A DNA stretch of 64,000 nt from Pisolithus tinctorius (GCA_024663395.1 JANFAH010000002.1:3472001-3536000); one strand, 5' to 3'. Positions 45,161 to 57,266 are shown, counted from the stretch's first letter. A program made the numbers and translations. Notes: a model not told the origin generated them from the sequence alone.

Positions 45161-47444
45161 ATGGATGGGATACAAGACCAGATTACTGAGCTGCAGCAGG
45201 TGCTCAATATGCTCAGAGATGAAGACTACAGGCCAAATGACAGCCTAAGAGCTGCACAAGAGACAATCACCACAATTGAAGGGAAACACAATCAATGGAA
45301 TGCCCTCCCTCCCTGCCAATGTAATTCAGAGGAGAATAGAGGTGATGGCCAACCTGGGTCAGTATGCCAGTGATTGTGCCAAGTTTCCCAAATGGAGGGT
45401 CAAGATGAAGGTATGGGTGGTGCAGAATAGGACAGCCCTACCCACCACCCAAGTGCACTGTGGTATGGTCCCACATGGCAGGGCCTGTGGCTGGAAGATT
45501 TGCCCAAGCAAAGTGTTCCCTTGCTATCATCATGGGAGTGTGGCCAGATACACAGGAGATGATAGAGGATATTGACTGCTTCTTCATCCCTCAGACCAAC
45601 ATCAAGTGGGCTAAGGCACAGATGTGCATGATGTGCCAAGGCAACTCCCATTATGAGGAGTTCTATGCCAAGTTCAAATCCCTAAAGGTGCAGGGAAGAG
45701 TTACTAACAAAATGACTGGCTTCCTGCTGGAAAATGCGGTTCACCCCACCATTGTAAAAGAGGCCCTAAGGAGTGGATACACTCCAGGGCAATTATCTGC
45801 AGATGATGGTCACTTTTTATGAAGCAGCACTAGCTTGAGACTGCTTCAAGCTCCTTTATAATCACTACCCTGACAAACCTGCTCCCTGCTCTTCCTCCTC
45901 TTACATACAATCACTCTCCTTACTCTTCTCACTTCACTCCCACCAGAACTCAACCTGGTCACAGCACCCCTATGGAAATAGGCACTGCTCAGTTTTCCCC
46001 TCACCCCATCCCCTCTCATGTTAAATTCTTTGATTGTCAAGGCAACCACTACAAGCAAGACTGCCCTCACACTAAGGGCAAGGGATGTGCCAGGCCCAAT
46101 GTATGGAAGGTCGCCCAAGAGGCACAGGCAGCTGCCCTTCAACAAATGTCATTCAAGGAAATGCAAGTGTTGTTCTATGATAAGCAGATTGATGAAATGA
46201 AGAACCAGGGAAAAGAGTCCAGCCAGTAGAGGATCAGGTCTCTGCTGGGTACATACAAAATAAGTTTTCTGTCTTAGGCATTGACAATCTTTCTACTGAG
46301 CAGGATGTATTTATCTTGGAGACTACTGTACCATCTAAAGAGGTGACCCCAGTGGGCATGGCTGCAGATGTAAAACTTTCAGGGCTTAATTCCTCTTGCA
46401 ATAAAAAGAAAAATGTGCCTGGCCAGTCAACAGAAGAAAACCCAAAAATAAGAACTGCAGATCTGAAGGCAGAGTTGGAGTTAGAAGTGACACTAGAGGG
46501 AAGGGAAAGAAAATGGGAGGTAAAAGTGCTGGTGGATTCTGGAGCAAATGACATGTTCTTGGATAAAAAATGGGTGGATGAAAACAATGTTCCCCTCATC
46601 AAACTTGGCTGACCCATTTCTGTCCTGAATGTTGACAGAACTCCTAACATTGTTGGAAACATCATGCACATCACTTCCCTTGTCATGTATTACCAGGGTC
46701 ATCAAGAGTCAGTATGGGCACAGGTTACCATGCTTGGCACTCACCCCCTCATCCTTAGGTACACCTGGCTTTGAAAACATAACCCTGAAGTCTGTTGGGA
46801 AACCAAGGAGGTGAAGTTGTCATGCTGCTCTCATGAGTGTCTCAACCTCACCCTGAGAACTAGAAAAGAAAGACTGGCCAAGGAACAAGAGGTGCAGGAT
46901 ATGGAGTAGCTCTATCCAAAGCTTTGCTCCACAAGGGTCAGGGCTGGGACCACAGAAGAACTTGTCCCAAAAGAATACCACAAGTATCTTAATGTGTTCT
47001 TGAAGGAGGAGTCAGAAAGAATGCCCCTCTGTAAGCCATGGGACCACACCATTGACCTAAAGGACACCTTTACCCCCAAACACAGTTGACTAATTCCCCT
47101 CTCTACCAAAGAGCAAAAGGAGGTCTTGGACTTCCTTGAGGATCAGCTGTGTAAAGGCTACATCTGTCCTTCAAAGTCTCCACAAACTTTCCTGGAGTTC
47201 ATCATGCCCAAGAAAGATGGAAAGAAGCATATGGTACAGGACTATTGGTATCTCAATGAACACACAGTCAAGAATGCATATCTGCATCCTCTCATCTCTC
47301 AGCTTGTGGACAAGGTCAAGGGCTGTGAGGTCTTCACCAAGAGGGATCTCTGCTAGGACTACAACAATGTGTGTGTCAAGGAGGGTGATGAATGGCAAGC
47401 TGCTTTTGTCACCCACAAAGGTGCTGTCACACACCAAAGGTGTT
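45161..47444 (+). pseudogene. Chromovirus gag-pol 5' half (family 3-like): gag, knuckle, protease, RT start
   Basis: Start MDGIQDQITELQQVLNMLRD at 45161, then the gag core in shifting frames. A knuckle-like FDCQGNHYKQDCP near 46030 begins with Phe-Asp-Cys, so the first Cys is lost. From 46316 one frame runs through the protease (VLVDSGANDMFLD, about 46521) and the RT start to 47444, with LIPLSTKEQKEVLDFLEDQL, SKSPQTFLEFIMPKKDGKKH, YLNEHTVKNAYLHPLISQLV and GDEWQAAFVTHKG. It stops short of the RT catalytic box. Several stops interrupt the frame. It may be the 5' half that copy 1 at 16.6-20.4 kb lacks, but identity to that copy cannot be tested here. Confidence 0.8.
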
Positions 47445-47611
47445 GCAGACATGGTTACAGCTGACTCTGCCTAACTCATTGATGAGTTGTGCACAATGCC
47501 CATGCCATGCAGATGAAGACTAAAGCCCTCATGCATAGAAGGACTACTGGATGTTAGCAGTCATCTGTCACACAAGAACAAGTCATCAGTGCTAAAGAGA
47601 AAAGAGGAAGC

Positions 47612-48137
47612 TGTCAAGTTTGTGGGTTGTCCAGGTTGAGGCCAGACCAGAGACTGAAGCAGGCATGAGGCCGAGGGGTTGGGATCAGGAGGGGAGTCGA
47701 GGATACAGATGGTTGGACTGTTTGGACTTAGCGACTGAGGTTTCAGCACTATTCCCTTGCATGGGTCTCAGTCCAAGTCTGAGGCTGAGGTGGGGTTAAC
47801 AGGATAAACTTAGTTGACTTCAGACTGAAGAGTACAGGCCAAGTATCTATGAGTTTATATACCAGAAACAACTATAGTATGGAGACTGGTAATGCTGGTC
47901 TCGCTAGGATTGCTAAGGTGATTGGTAAGACAAGTATTAGTAACATATGACTAAGGTGATGGAGACCAGGACAGAGTGGACCAGGGACAGGACTGGGCAG
48001 GACTTAACCGAAGTGACAGACATGCAAAGCAGTGTTCACCATGCTAGGACATCTGGGGATAGAGGACAGGCGAGGCCAAGGCCAGACTGGATGAGTGCGA
48101 GGCCAAGTCTGGCCAGGGTTGAGGCATGACTATGACA
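47612..48137 (-). mobile_element. Solo LTR2 with GAAGC duplication
   Basis: 526 bp; GAAGC at 47607-47611 and 48138-48142. Minus direction starts TGTCATAGTCATG. Closely related to the LTR at 1402-3475. Confidence 0.95.
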
Positions 48138-48169
48138 GAAGCAAGTTAAGTGCACATTAAAGGTTTTTA

Positions 48170-48885
48170 GTGCCCATGTACAGCATTCCAGTTTTTGTTG
48201 TATCTCCACCATTTCCAAAGATATTGACTCCATTCTCACACTTGCTTAAAGTGCTCAGCCACATGATTCTGCCTTCCAAATTTGGAGAGGATCCTCACCC
48301 TATGCATTTCTACAGCACCCCATCCATCAGACACTCATTTCACTAAGACCATCAGAAATGGCTGCCTCTTTGTTGATCATCTTGCTTGTCTCATGTGCCA
48401 GAGACAGTGGCTATGTATATCTGCCAGGTGTTCCCACCAGCTTCCATCCTGAAGCCCCCTGGTTCATCCCATCATTGTCAGCCTTGTCTCATCCCATGCA
48501 GCTTGGTCAGTGTGTTCTCCTTGTCAGTATGACTTCCAGAAGGATGTTCTTTGGCCACCTCAGGTCTGTCACATGATTAGAAAGATCTTATGTGGTTGTT
48601 TTGGTCTCCCCTCTTGATGAAGCATATGGATCATTCCTCCCTGCTCCCTGCAATGTCTTTATTCCAATCTCATCCATCACTCTCCCCACATTGCAACAGC
48701 TGCAGCATGGTCTACTGTTCTCCAGCCTCCCTGATTTCATTCATGATGAGTATGACATGTATCTTGCCTTCTTACTGCAAGATCCAGCCAAAGACATCCC
48801 CCCCTTCTCCTCCTCCATCAGAGCCTCATTCACAACACATTTTGTTAACTTCACTGAGAGGATGAATGGGTGGGAGATGTGATTG
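48170..48885 (+). pseudogene. Unrecognised repeat-borne ORF, left copy
   Basis: Gives SGYVYLPGVPTSFHPEAPW, LVSMTSRRMFFGHLRSVT and, after a frame change near 48590, LDEAYGSFLPAPCNVFIPIS, then DFIHDEYDMYLAFLLQDPAK. The same order is read on the minus strand at 50.2-50.95 kb, and in part at 19.2-19.3 kb. In all three copies it precedes LTR4. I know no domain for it. Conservation of frame between copies suggests that it once coded for a protein of the LTR4 element. Confidence 0.5.
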
Positions 48886-49059
48886 CCTATGCTCCCACTG
48901 CCCCACAGACCCCCAATGCCCTAGCCCTTTGATGCCTGACTCATGCCCTTCAATTCTGGAGTTAATACTTCCCTATCTGGAAATGCTGTCCATCTGTCAT
49001 GCCATCTTTGGGTCTAATGGTGTCACTGCCAAGATCTGACTTGCACTGCCACCCTGTAA

Positions 49060-49323
49060 TATGATATTAGTATGCTTACTCAGATTCTGGCATTCTTTGA
49101 CTCATACTGTGATATTTTGACTGTCCTTGACTTGTTCATTGCCAATACTTACCAATCCTCTTTGCTTGCTTACTTTTCATTTCTCACTTACTCATCATGA
49201 GTACTCATTGCTTACAGTCCTTACTCATTACTTACCAAGCATTTGTGCCTTGTTTGTCATAGGCTGCACTCCCCCCACAGTATATAAACCCCCATGTACT
49301 TAGCTACAACCTGTCATAACCAT
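49060..49323 (+). repeat. LTR4 fragment, plus strand
   Basis: Matches the reverse of 49780-50030, including TATATAAACCCCC-type promoter sequence near 49285. Its 3' part is missing. Confidence 0.65.
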
Positions 49324-50010
49324 TGTGAGTCAAAGGGTGGTTCAGTGGTGGAAACCAACCAAAACCAACACAAAAGACAATAAGAGCAAGTGGTGGTGTG
49401 CCTATGTGGTACCTAGATGGTGGAACCTTTTATTTGAGAGGGTTTTTGTGAGCTACAACACTCAAAGACAAGTGCTGAGGGTTGGGGGTGCTCCTCATGA
49501 AGAGGGAGCAAGAATGTGATAGAATGCGATGGGGTAGACTGCTGTCAGCCTACTGAAGGATGGATGAAGACTTAATTTGATGCTCTGAGCTGCACTGAGC
49601 TCAGGGAGGACTTGGAGTGAAGTAGATTGATGATAGATGGTGATAAGCAAGGTAGATGATAGTTAGACCCTTAATAAAGTCTCAACTATCAAAGCTGATG
49701 AATGAATTACTGAGTGATGATAAACTGTGAGCTAGAGGGGCTCTCTGACATCTTCTTCTTATTCAGCTATCTAAGTACAGTGATTTATATACAGTACAGG
49801 GGCATTGCCTATGGAAAACAAGGTGCAAACACTTGGTAAGTGATTGGTAAGTGATAAGTAAGGAATGTAAGTGGTGGGTAATCATCTTAGAAAGCATTGG
49901 TAAGCATTGGTAAGGATAAGTAAGCCAAAAAGTGAGGAATCAGTAAGCAAAGTCAAAAGATTGGTAAGTATTGGCAATAGGTGAGTCAAGGACAGTCAGA
50001 ATGTCAAAGT
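49324..50010 (-). repeat. LTR4, minus strand
   Basis: Starts TGTGAGTCAAAGG and matches 18487-19165 almost base for base over long runs. The far boundary is uncertain. Confidence 0.75.
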
Positions 50011-50039
50011 ATGACTCAAGTAATGTCAGGAACTGGGAA

Positions 50040-51000
50040 AGCACACTGGAATCGCATTAGGGGGAGGCTGTGTATGTCACATCTTGAAGAGATTGCTTCT
50101 GGGCCAAAGTGGGATGACAGAGAGGCAGTGCTGATCTGATGCCAATATAGTACATCCAAAAGTGGACAGGGTGAGTCAGATGTCAACAGGGGTCAAGCTT
50201 TGGGGGTCTGTGGGGTGACAGGAGCATAAGGGATTGCAACTTTCCCCCCCTAACTGTCCTCTCAGTGAAGCAAATAAAAACTTCATGAATGAGGCTCTGT
50301 TGGAAGAGAGGATGAAGGGGGAGCATCTTCTGCTGTATCTTGCAATAAGGAGGCAAGATGTGCATCATACTCATCATGGATGTGATCAGGGAGAGTGGAG
50401 AACAGTAGATTATACTGTAGCTGTCACAATTTTGGAAGAATGATGGATGAGACCAGTATGAAGACATTGCAGGGAGCAGGGAGGAAGGATCCATATGCTT
50501 CTTGGACTGGAGAGACTGAAACAACCACATAAGACCTTTCCAAGTGAATGACAGACCTGAGGTGACCAAAGAATGTCCTCCTAGAGGTCATACTGACAAA
50601 AAGAATGCACTGTCCAAGCTGGATGGGCTGAGAGGGGGCAGACAAGGATGGGATGTACCAGGATGCCTCAGGACAGAAGCTGGTAGGAACTCCTGGTAGA
50701 TATACATAGCCATGGTCCCTAGCAAAGGGGACAAGTGAAATGATTGATGTGGAGGTGGCCATATCAGAAGAATTAGCAAAATGAGTGTCTTTTGGAGGGA
50801 GTGCTGTAGAAATGTGTGGAGTGCACAAATCCTTTCCAATTTTGGAAGGTAGGATCACATGGCTGAGCACTACAAGCAAGTGTGGGAATGGTGTCAGTAT
50901 CTGCAGAATTGGTGGAGATATGTGAAAAACTGGAATGCTGTACACAGGCACTTAAGAACTTTCATTGGCACTTAACTTCCTTCCTTCCTTTTTCTTTGGC
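50040..51000 (-). pseudogene. Unrecognised repeat-borne ORF, right copy
   Basis: From 50951 downward: SKIGKDLCTPHISTALPPKD, DHGYVYLPGVPTSFCPEASW, FVSMTSRRTFFGHLRSVIHL and VQEAYGSFLPAPCNVFILVS in one open frame to 50424. DPSSLLPAMS in a second frame and a Ser-rich end follow. Homologous to 48170-48885 and to the fragment at 19166-19510. LTR4 follows it. Function unknown; probably an LTR4-element protein. Confidence 0.55.
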
Positions 51001-51284
51001 ATTGATGACTTGTTCTTGTGTGAGGGATGACTGCCAACATTTCTGGCTGTCCTTCTTTGCATGAGGGCTATGGTCTTCTTCTCCATTCATCAGCTGCATC
51101 CATGTCCACCTCACCAAACACCTTTGGTGTGTGACAACAGATGACTGCTAACATCCAGCAGTCCTTCCATGCATGAGGGCTTTAGTCTTTGTCTGCATTC
51201 ATGGCATGGGCATTGCATGCAACTTGTCAATGAGTTAGGTAGAGTCAGCTGTAACCATGTCCACAACACCTTTGGTGTGTGACA

Positions 51285-51723
51285 GTGGTAAGCACTGCTT
51301 TGCAGTGCATGTCATTTCAGTTGAGCCCAACCCAGCTTGTCCCCAGTCTGCCCTTGTCTTTGTCCTGGTCTCTGGTCATCTTAGTCATACCTTACTAACA
51401 CTACTCTTACCAATCATCTTAGCAATCTTTGTGAGACCAGCATTACCAGTCTCCATACTATAGTTACTTCCAGTATATAAACCCATAGATACTCAGCCTG
51501 TACTCCCTCAGTCTGAAATCAAATAAGTCCTATCTGAAATCTTCTGCCTCAGCCTTGGACTTGGACTGAAACCCACACAAGAGAATAGTGCTGCATCCTC
51601 AGTTGCTAAGTCCAACCAGTCCTCCCCTCTGTACCTCTGCCCCCCATCTGACCTTGACCCTCTGGCCTCACACCCACTTTGGTCTCCAGTCTGGTCTTGA
51701 ACCTGGACTTCATGGACTTGACA
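51285..51723 (+). repeat. LTR2-type 5' LTR of the G2 element, 5' end missing
   Basis: Lacks the first ~95 bp compared with the solo LTR at 47612-48137, begins at the inverted-duplication boundary and ends CATGGACTTGACA at 51723. TATATAAACCC near 51475. The gag ATG follows 38 bp later. Confidence 0.82.
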
Positions 51724-51761
51724 GTATTTCAGACTTGCCACTTGTGTGGGTCTAATACAAC

Positions 51762-54022
51762 ATGGCAACAAAGACTCATTTCCAGCCTCCCTGTGGCCAC
51801 ACTGCTACCAACCCTGAATCAGCTTCAGCCAGTGGGACTTGCCACAAGGCAGCACTAGCTGCCTTAGGTTCCACTAGGCACTCTCCCAACCCTGTTAGTC
51901 CTTTCAAAGGCTTTTCAGCCCAAACTCCCAACACCCCCACCCAATGTCACCCCACTGCCCCCATCTCTGATGATGATCCTGGAGATGATGGGCCAGATGA
52001 CAATGACAACAACAATCCTGATGATGATGACCCTGGCAATGGTCCCAGTGATGATGGCCCTGGTGATGACAATCCAGATGAGAATGATCTGGAGGATGAA
52101 CCAGACTTCCCAGACCCAGACACCAAACCTGTGGTTGTGGTCTTTGACAGTCTCACAAAGGCCATCAAGCTACTGGCCCACAACACCCACACTGGTCCTG
52201 AGTCCTCAAGCAGGACCAAGTTGTGTGAGCCCAACACCTTTAATGGTACCAATCCCAAGAAGCTTCATGCTTTCCTCATTCAGTGCAAACTAACTTCCAA
52301 GACCAGCCTTGGGCTTTCAAGACTGACTGCACCAAAGTCATCTTCACCCAGTCCTACCTCAAAGGCATGGCCTTAGAATGGTTTGAACTGGACTTTCTTG
52401 GGGTCAAAGACCCTGATGATTGGCCTCTTTGGATGGACTCCTGGAGGGAGCTCATCCTGGAGTTACAAACTACCTTCAGTCCTCATGGCCCAGTTGCTGA
52501 CACCAAGAGTCAACTTGACCACCTACACATGAAAGAGAGTCAGCACATTAATAAATATGTAGCTGATTTTAATTGGCTTGCTTCACAAGTCCAAGGCTAT
52601 GGTGATGGTGCACTATGCCATCATTTTTACAGTGGGCTCCCAGACCAGATTAAGGACAAGGTCTGCCAGGTTGGAAAACCCCAGGCCCTCCATGAGCTTC
52701 ACCATCTGGTGCAGGAGATAGACACACACTATTGGGAGCACAAGGAGGAGGTCCAGAGGGCCAGCAAACACCAGGCCTTGTCATCCAGCAACAACTCTGC
52801 CAACCCTGGTAGTGGCAGTCAGCCCAGGACCAGTCAGGATAAGTCCAAGCCCAGCAGCAGCAACAATAACTCTGGCTCCTCTTCCAAGTTAGCTTCATCA
52901 AAGCTGGGCAACAACAGTAACAGCAACTTGTCTAAGTGTCATATCCATGACTCTCAGACTCAAGCCCAGTCCACTCTGGACCCCTAGCCCCTATCTCCAG
53001 CCAAGTCTGGTCCTAATCCAGCCTAGAAAACTTAACTCTGGCCCTAAGACACCCAACTCCAGCCTAAATAACTCAAGTCCGGTATTTTGCCCCTATCTCT
53101 GGTCCACTCCAGCCTCCTAGCCTTGTGCTGCTCCACCCTGGTCCTCCCAGGTCCATGTATGGGTCTCTAGTCTGTTTTCCATTGTTTGTACTATATTTAG
53201 CTTGGTCCTCTCATCTAACTCTGCTTACTGTACAAAACCTGTATCTGACTCCAGTTATGCTGGTCACCTGGACTTTGACTATTAGTCTCAGCACAGCCTC
53301 TGTGGCTATCCTCTCTTGCTAATCATCTTTTTAATAGCTTATCAACAAGTCTGGCTTCATGTTCATTACTCTGGACTGGCCTCATGTATTTAACCTCTGT
53401 ACATACTTTGTAGCACCCCAGTCAGAATATCAACTTAGTATTATCCTCAACTCTGTACTACACTCCAAGTCCTCTCAATAGCTAAGGCTGAGCCTTAAGC
53501 TATCCATAGCCCCTGTCCTGGACCTCTCCCTGGCTTGCATAAGGGTACAGCACATAAGCTGAGACCAAGGGAGGTAGATCCAACCCTGGACTGGCTTTCC
53601 CCTGTGCATGCTCCAAGACCAGTCAGTTTCCCATGCTACTGGCCTTGTTCCTGTGCTCCTGGTCTTAAGTCTGGACCTCCAGACTTAACTCCAGTCCAAC
53701 TGGACTTGGCCCCTGTCTCCTGGCCTTGACTCTGGCCACCCAGACTTAGCCCCTGTCACCTGGTCTTGAAGCCTGGTCACCTGAGGGTAAACCCATACTT
53801 CACACTAAGCCTGAGCCTAGTGAGCTCAGCAAGGATGGGAAGCTAACCCTGGAAGAATGCAAGTGTTGCATTGAGGGTATCCTCTGCATGTTCTGTGGAG
53901 GCCCTGGTCACTTTGCTGAGAAGTGCCCCAAGAAGACTGGAAAGGCCAAGGCTCATGCCATGGCCACCACTGAGGCTGCACTGGCCTCAGGCTCAGGTTC
54001 TACCCCTGAGACAAAAAAATAG
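51762..54022 (+). pseudogene. G2 gag with CCHC knuckle, split by a solo LTR
   Basis: ATG at 51762 (MATKTHFQPPCGH). An acidic Asp/Asn-rich segment (DDNDNNNPDDDDPGNGPSDD, 51970-52080) precedes the capsid-like core, KAWPLEWFELDFL-like sequence. A one-base shift near 52285 moves it to another frame: FTQSYLKGMALEWFELDF, LPDQIKDKVCQVGKPQ. A Ser/Asn-rich linker follows. The 868-bp solo LTR at 52937-53804 splits it; beyond it the frame reads on through LSKDGKLTLEECKCCIEG and the knuckle CMFCGGPGHFAEKC to a TAG at 54020-54022. The intact reading across the LTR site shows that the gag was still fairly whole when the LTR element landed. Confidence 0.88.
52937..53804 (+). mobile_element. Solo LTR (family 7), 868 bp, CTAAG duplication
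   Basis: TGTCATATCC...ACTTCACA, flanked by CTAAG at 52932-52936 and 53805-53809. TATTTAACC near 53388. No other copy in the window. Confidence 0.92.
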
Positions 54023-55600
54023 GTAGCAGCTCCCAGGACTCCACACAAACTGGGAGCTGCATTGACTCCAGTTGTGCAAACCTGGAGGCTCATCTCAATG
54101 CATCTGCTCTTTCCAGTCCAAACTCTTTGACCCCATATGTCACATTAGAAAATCATGATTTACCTCAGCTTCATACTTTAGTGGACTCTGGTTCCACTCA
54201 TTGTTTTATAGATAAACAATTTGTTAATCAACACTCATTTACCCCATACTGAGTCTCCCCAATCCAACTCTGGCTCTTCAATGGAATATCCACCTTTACC
54301 ATAACCCAAGCAGTAGATGTCAATATCTGCTTCACATCCAGTGATGTCACCCCAGTAACCCTGTTTCTAGCCCTGTTGGATTCCAAGTGTAAGATAGTCC
54401 TCAGACATGACTGGCTCACCTGCTACAATCTGTTGATTGATTGGGTACTGAGCAGTTTAACATTCCAGACTCCTGCACAAGGAATGCCAACCCCATCAAC
54501 ACCCCCTGAAAGCCCAGTCTCCACTGGCCTTCCTGACCCTGGTCTTAGTGACCAACCCAGCCTTGCACCATCTGTACCAGTCTCTGACTCCCCAGCTTGC
54601 ACCCCCCTGAAGGCCCCTCACATCTCTCTAATCAATGCAGCCACCTTTGTATGTGCCTGCAAGCTTGAAGGGTCTACCCAATTCCAACTTCAACTCTGCC
54701 CTTTGGACTGAGCTCATGCCCAATCAGCCTCAGCCTCATCTCCCCTGGCCTTGCCCAATGTCCCAGAGGAGTACCATGACTTTGCTGATGTTTTCAGCAA
54801 AGCCAAGGCCTCAGCACTCCCACCACACTGGGAGTATGACCTGGAGATAGAGCTCAATGAAGGAACAACCCCACCTCTCAGCACCATCTACTTGCTGTCC
54901 CCAGTCAAGCTTCAGGCTCTCTGGACTTTCATCAATGAAAACCTCACCATGTCAAAGGAGAAAGTCCAAACCATCTGCAACTGGCCTGAGCCCTGCAAGG
55001 TTAAGGATGTCCAGTCTTTCCTTGGCTTTGCTATGTAATATCTACCACTGGTTCATTTTCAACTATTTGGACATTGTCATACCACTGACCCAGCTTACTC
55101 ACAAAGGTGCCCCTTTGGACTTTTCCAAGGAGTGCTGCTGGTCACTCAATAACCTCAAAGCCACCTTCACTACAGTGCTGGTCTTAACTCATTTCATCCC
55201 TGGGGTACCCATCACCATTGAGACTGATGCATCAGACTATGCCATTGCCAGCATCCTCTCTATCTCCTGCAGTGATGGCCAGATCCATCCAGTTGCTTTC
55301 TACTCCTGGACTCTGACTGCCCTGGAGTTGAACTATGATACTCATGATAAGGAATTGCTTGCAATTCTTGAAGCATTCCAGACCTGGCACCACTACCTTG
55401 AAGGCTTGGCCTCACTGGTCAACATTGTCACTGATCATGAAAATCTGGAGTACTTTTCTACCTCTAAAGTACTCACCTGCCACCAAGCTCACTGGTCAGA
55501 ATTCCTGTCTCAGTTCAATATGAGCATTAGGTTCAGACCCAGTAAGCTCAGGGCTAAGCCCAACACCCTAACTAGATGATGGGACATCTACCCCAAAGAG
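54023..55600 (+). pseudogene. G2 protease, RT with core deleted, RNase H
   Basis: Protease LVDSGSTHCFID near 54178. The RT start, EYHDFADVFSKAKASALPPH, runs to TFINENLT and then passes straight to MSKEKVQTICNWPEPCKVKD at about 54947. The whole palm with YxDD is missing, about 600 bp compared with the G1 copy. CTCACC at the joint is found at both sides in relatives, so short-homology deletion is likely. After a frame change near 55035 comes the RNase H with ETDASDYAIASILS, YDTHDKELLAILEAF and DHENLEYFS. Terminal TGA near 55578 where Arg is expected. Confidence 0.85.
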
Positions 55601-56777
55601 GGGGATAGCAGCTATGCCCAAGTGAACCCACAAAACCTGAGACCAGTCTTCACCCAGGAGCAGCTAGTAGTCTCCCTTCATGCTACATACCTCAAGTACC
55701 CAGTCTTATGTGCAGTTGCCCTAATGGATGTCAAGAAGCTGCACAATGATATCCTGACTGCACTGCCAGATGACCCAGTCTCACAAATCTGCCTGTCCAA
55801 CATGACCAATCCCTGGTGGTCAGTAGATGACACTGGTTTCCTCTGGCTTGATGGAAGGATCTATGTGCCAGACTCAAATGACCTTCACCTTGGGGCCTTG
55901 CACCTCAAGCATGACCATCCCCTGTCTGGCCACTTCAGCCAGAACTGCACACTAGAGCTCATCCAGCATGAGTATACCTGGCCTGGCCTCAGGACACTCA
56001 TCAAAGACTGTGTCTGGTCTTGCATGGCCTGTGCTCAGGCTAAGGTTCCCTGCCACCAGCCTTATGACCTCCTCAAGCAACTTCCAGTGCTGGAGATGCC
56101 ATGGAATTCCATATCAATGGATTTCATCAAGCAGCTTCTGGCTTCATCTGGCTTCATGGCTGTCCTCATTGTAGTTGACCAGCTTTCCAAGCAGGCCATC
56201 TTCATCCCCACCCATGACACTATCACAGCGCCAGAACTTGCCAAACTGTTCCTACTCCATGTCTTCTCCAAGCATGGAGTGCCAGCCCATGTAACTTCAG
56301 ACCAAGGCTTGGAGTTCATGTCCCACTTCTTCTGGTCACTCAGCAAGGCCTTGGACATGCACCTACACTTCACCTTTGGCTACCACCCCAAGGGTGATGG
56401 CCAGACCAAGAGGACTAACCAGACATTGGAACAGTATCTCCAAGTGTCCTGCAACTACCAGCAGGACAATTGGGCTGACCTCTTACCTTTGGCTGAGTTC
56501 ACATACAACAATGCCCCTAGCACCTCTACCAGTGTCTCTCCCTTCTTTGCTAATAAGGGCTACCACCCTAACATCTTGGTATACCAGGAGCATGATCTTA
56601 CCTCTGCCTGGGCTCATGATTATGCAGTCAACTTAGACTCACTGCACCAGTACCTACATGAGGAGATGACCCTCACCCAACAACAATACCAATGCCCAGC
56701 CAATGCTAAATGCATGCTGGCTCTGGATTTCAAGGTCAGTGACCAGGTATATGTCAAAGCCAAGTACTTCCAGTCAA
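55601..56777 (+). pseudogene. G2 integrase (truncated)
   Basis: Open from 55622. Zinc finger HDHPLSGHF, then CMACAQAK. The core has SMDFIKQLLASSGFM (first Asp), VTSDQGLEFMSHFF (second Asp) and FGYHPKGDGQTKRTNQTLEQ, with the Glu expected after it. The frame ends at VYVKAKYFQS, where the family 3 LTR3 begins (56778). The C-terminal SH3-like part and chromodomain are therefore displaced, probably beyond position 64000. This is the longest undisturbed pol frame in the window (388 codons counting the short read-through into LTR3). Confidence 0.9.
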
Positions 56778-57229
56778 TGTTATGCTAGACTGAAGTCAAG
56801 GCATAAGGGGAGCTCAGCCACAGACTAAGGGTTTCTACTGAGCAATGGCTGCAGTAACCTCTGTAAATGACAGAGGATTTAGGGCAATGCCAGTAAGAGT
56901 GGTCCTGGTAAGAGACACTGAGGGTGAAGTTCTGAGAATGCTGTGTATGATTGAGCAGCTCAAGTCTGGAGTTCCAGGACTTGAGCCAGCAGGCTAAATA
57001 CTACAGAGGGATGGACCATGAGGCATCCACATGTAACAAGGTAACTATGCCATTGGTTGAGCAATGATGACACATGTCCTAAGCATGTAGTGAGGCAGAA
57101 ACACTAGTGGTGGAAATAGAGAGCCATCAGATCAGGAAGGAGATGGCTCTAAAAGGAAAAGAAGTCCAATGGAATGAACACAAGGTAAACATACAGTAAA
57201 ACAAGGAAAAACAGGGGCAAAATGTAACA
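56778..57229 (-). mobile_element. Family 3 3' LTR (LTR3), second copy
   Basis: 452 bp, TGTTACATTTTGCC to AGCATAACA in the minus direction; interrupts the G2 integrase. The flanking GTCAA (56773-56777) should recur at the far end of the family 3 element. Confidence 0.92.
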
Positions 57230-57240
57230 TTACCCCCCTT
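57230..57240 (-). other. Polypurine tract of the second family 3 element
   Basis: AAGGGGGGTAA directly before LTR3 in the minus direction, as at 15504-15514. Confidence 0.8.
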
Positions 57241-57266
57241 CTAAGCATTGAAGTCCCTGACTTCAA

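Larger units (their letters stand above)
47425..51284. repeat. Inverted duplication centred at about 49324
   Basis: 47425-47570 and 51128-51280 match in reverse; so do 48143-48885 and 50230-51000, and 49060-49323 and 49780-50030. The left arm carries an extra solo LTR (47612-48137). The right arm carries an extra segment near 51010-51128. The arms have diverged, so it is old or joins two independent copies. Confidence 0.75.
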
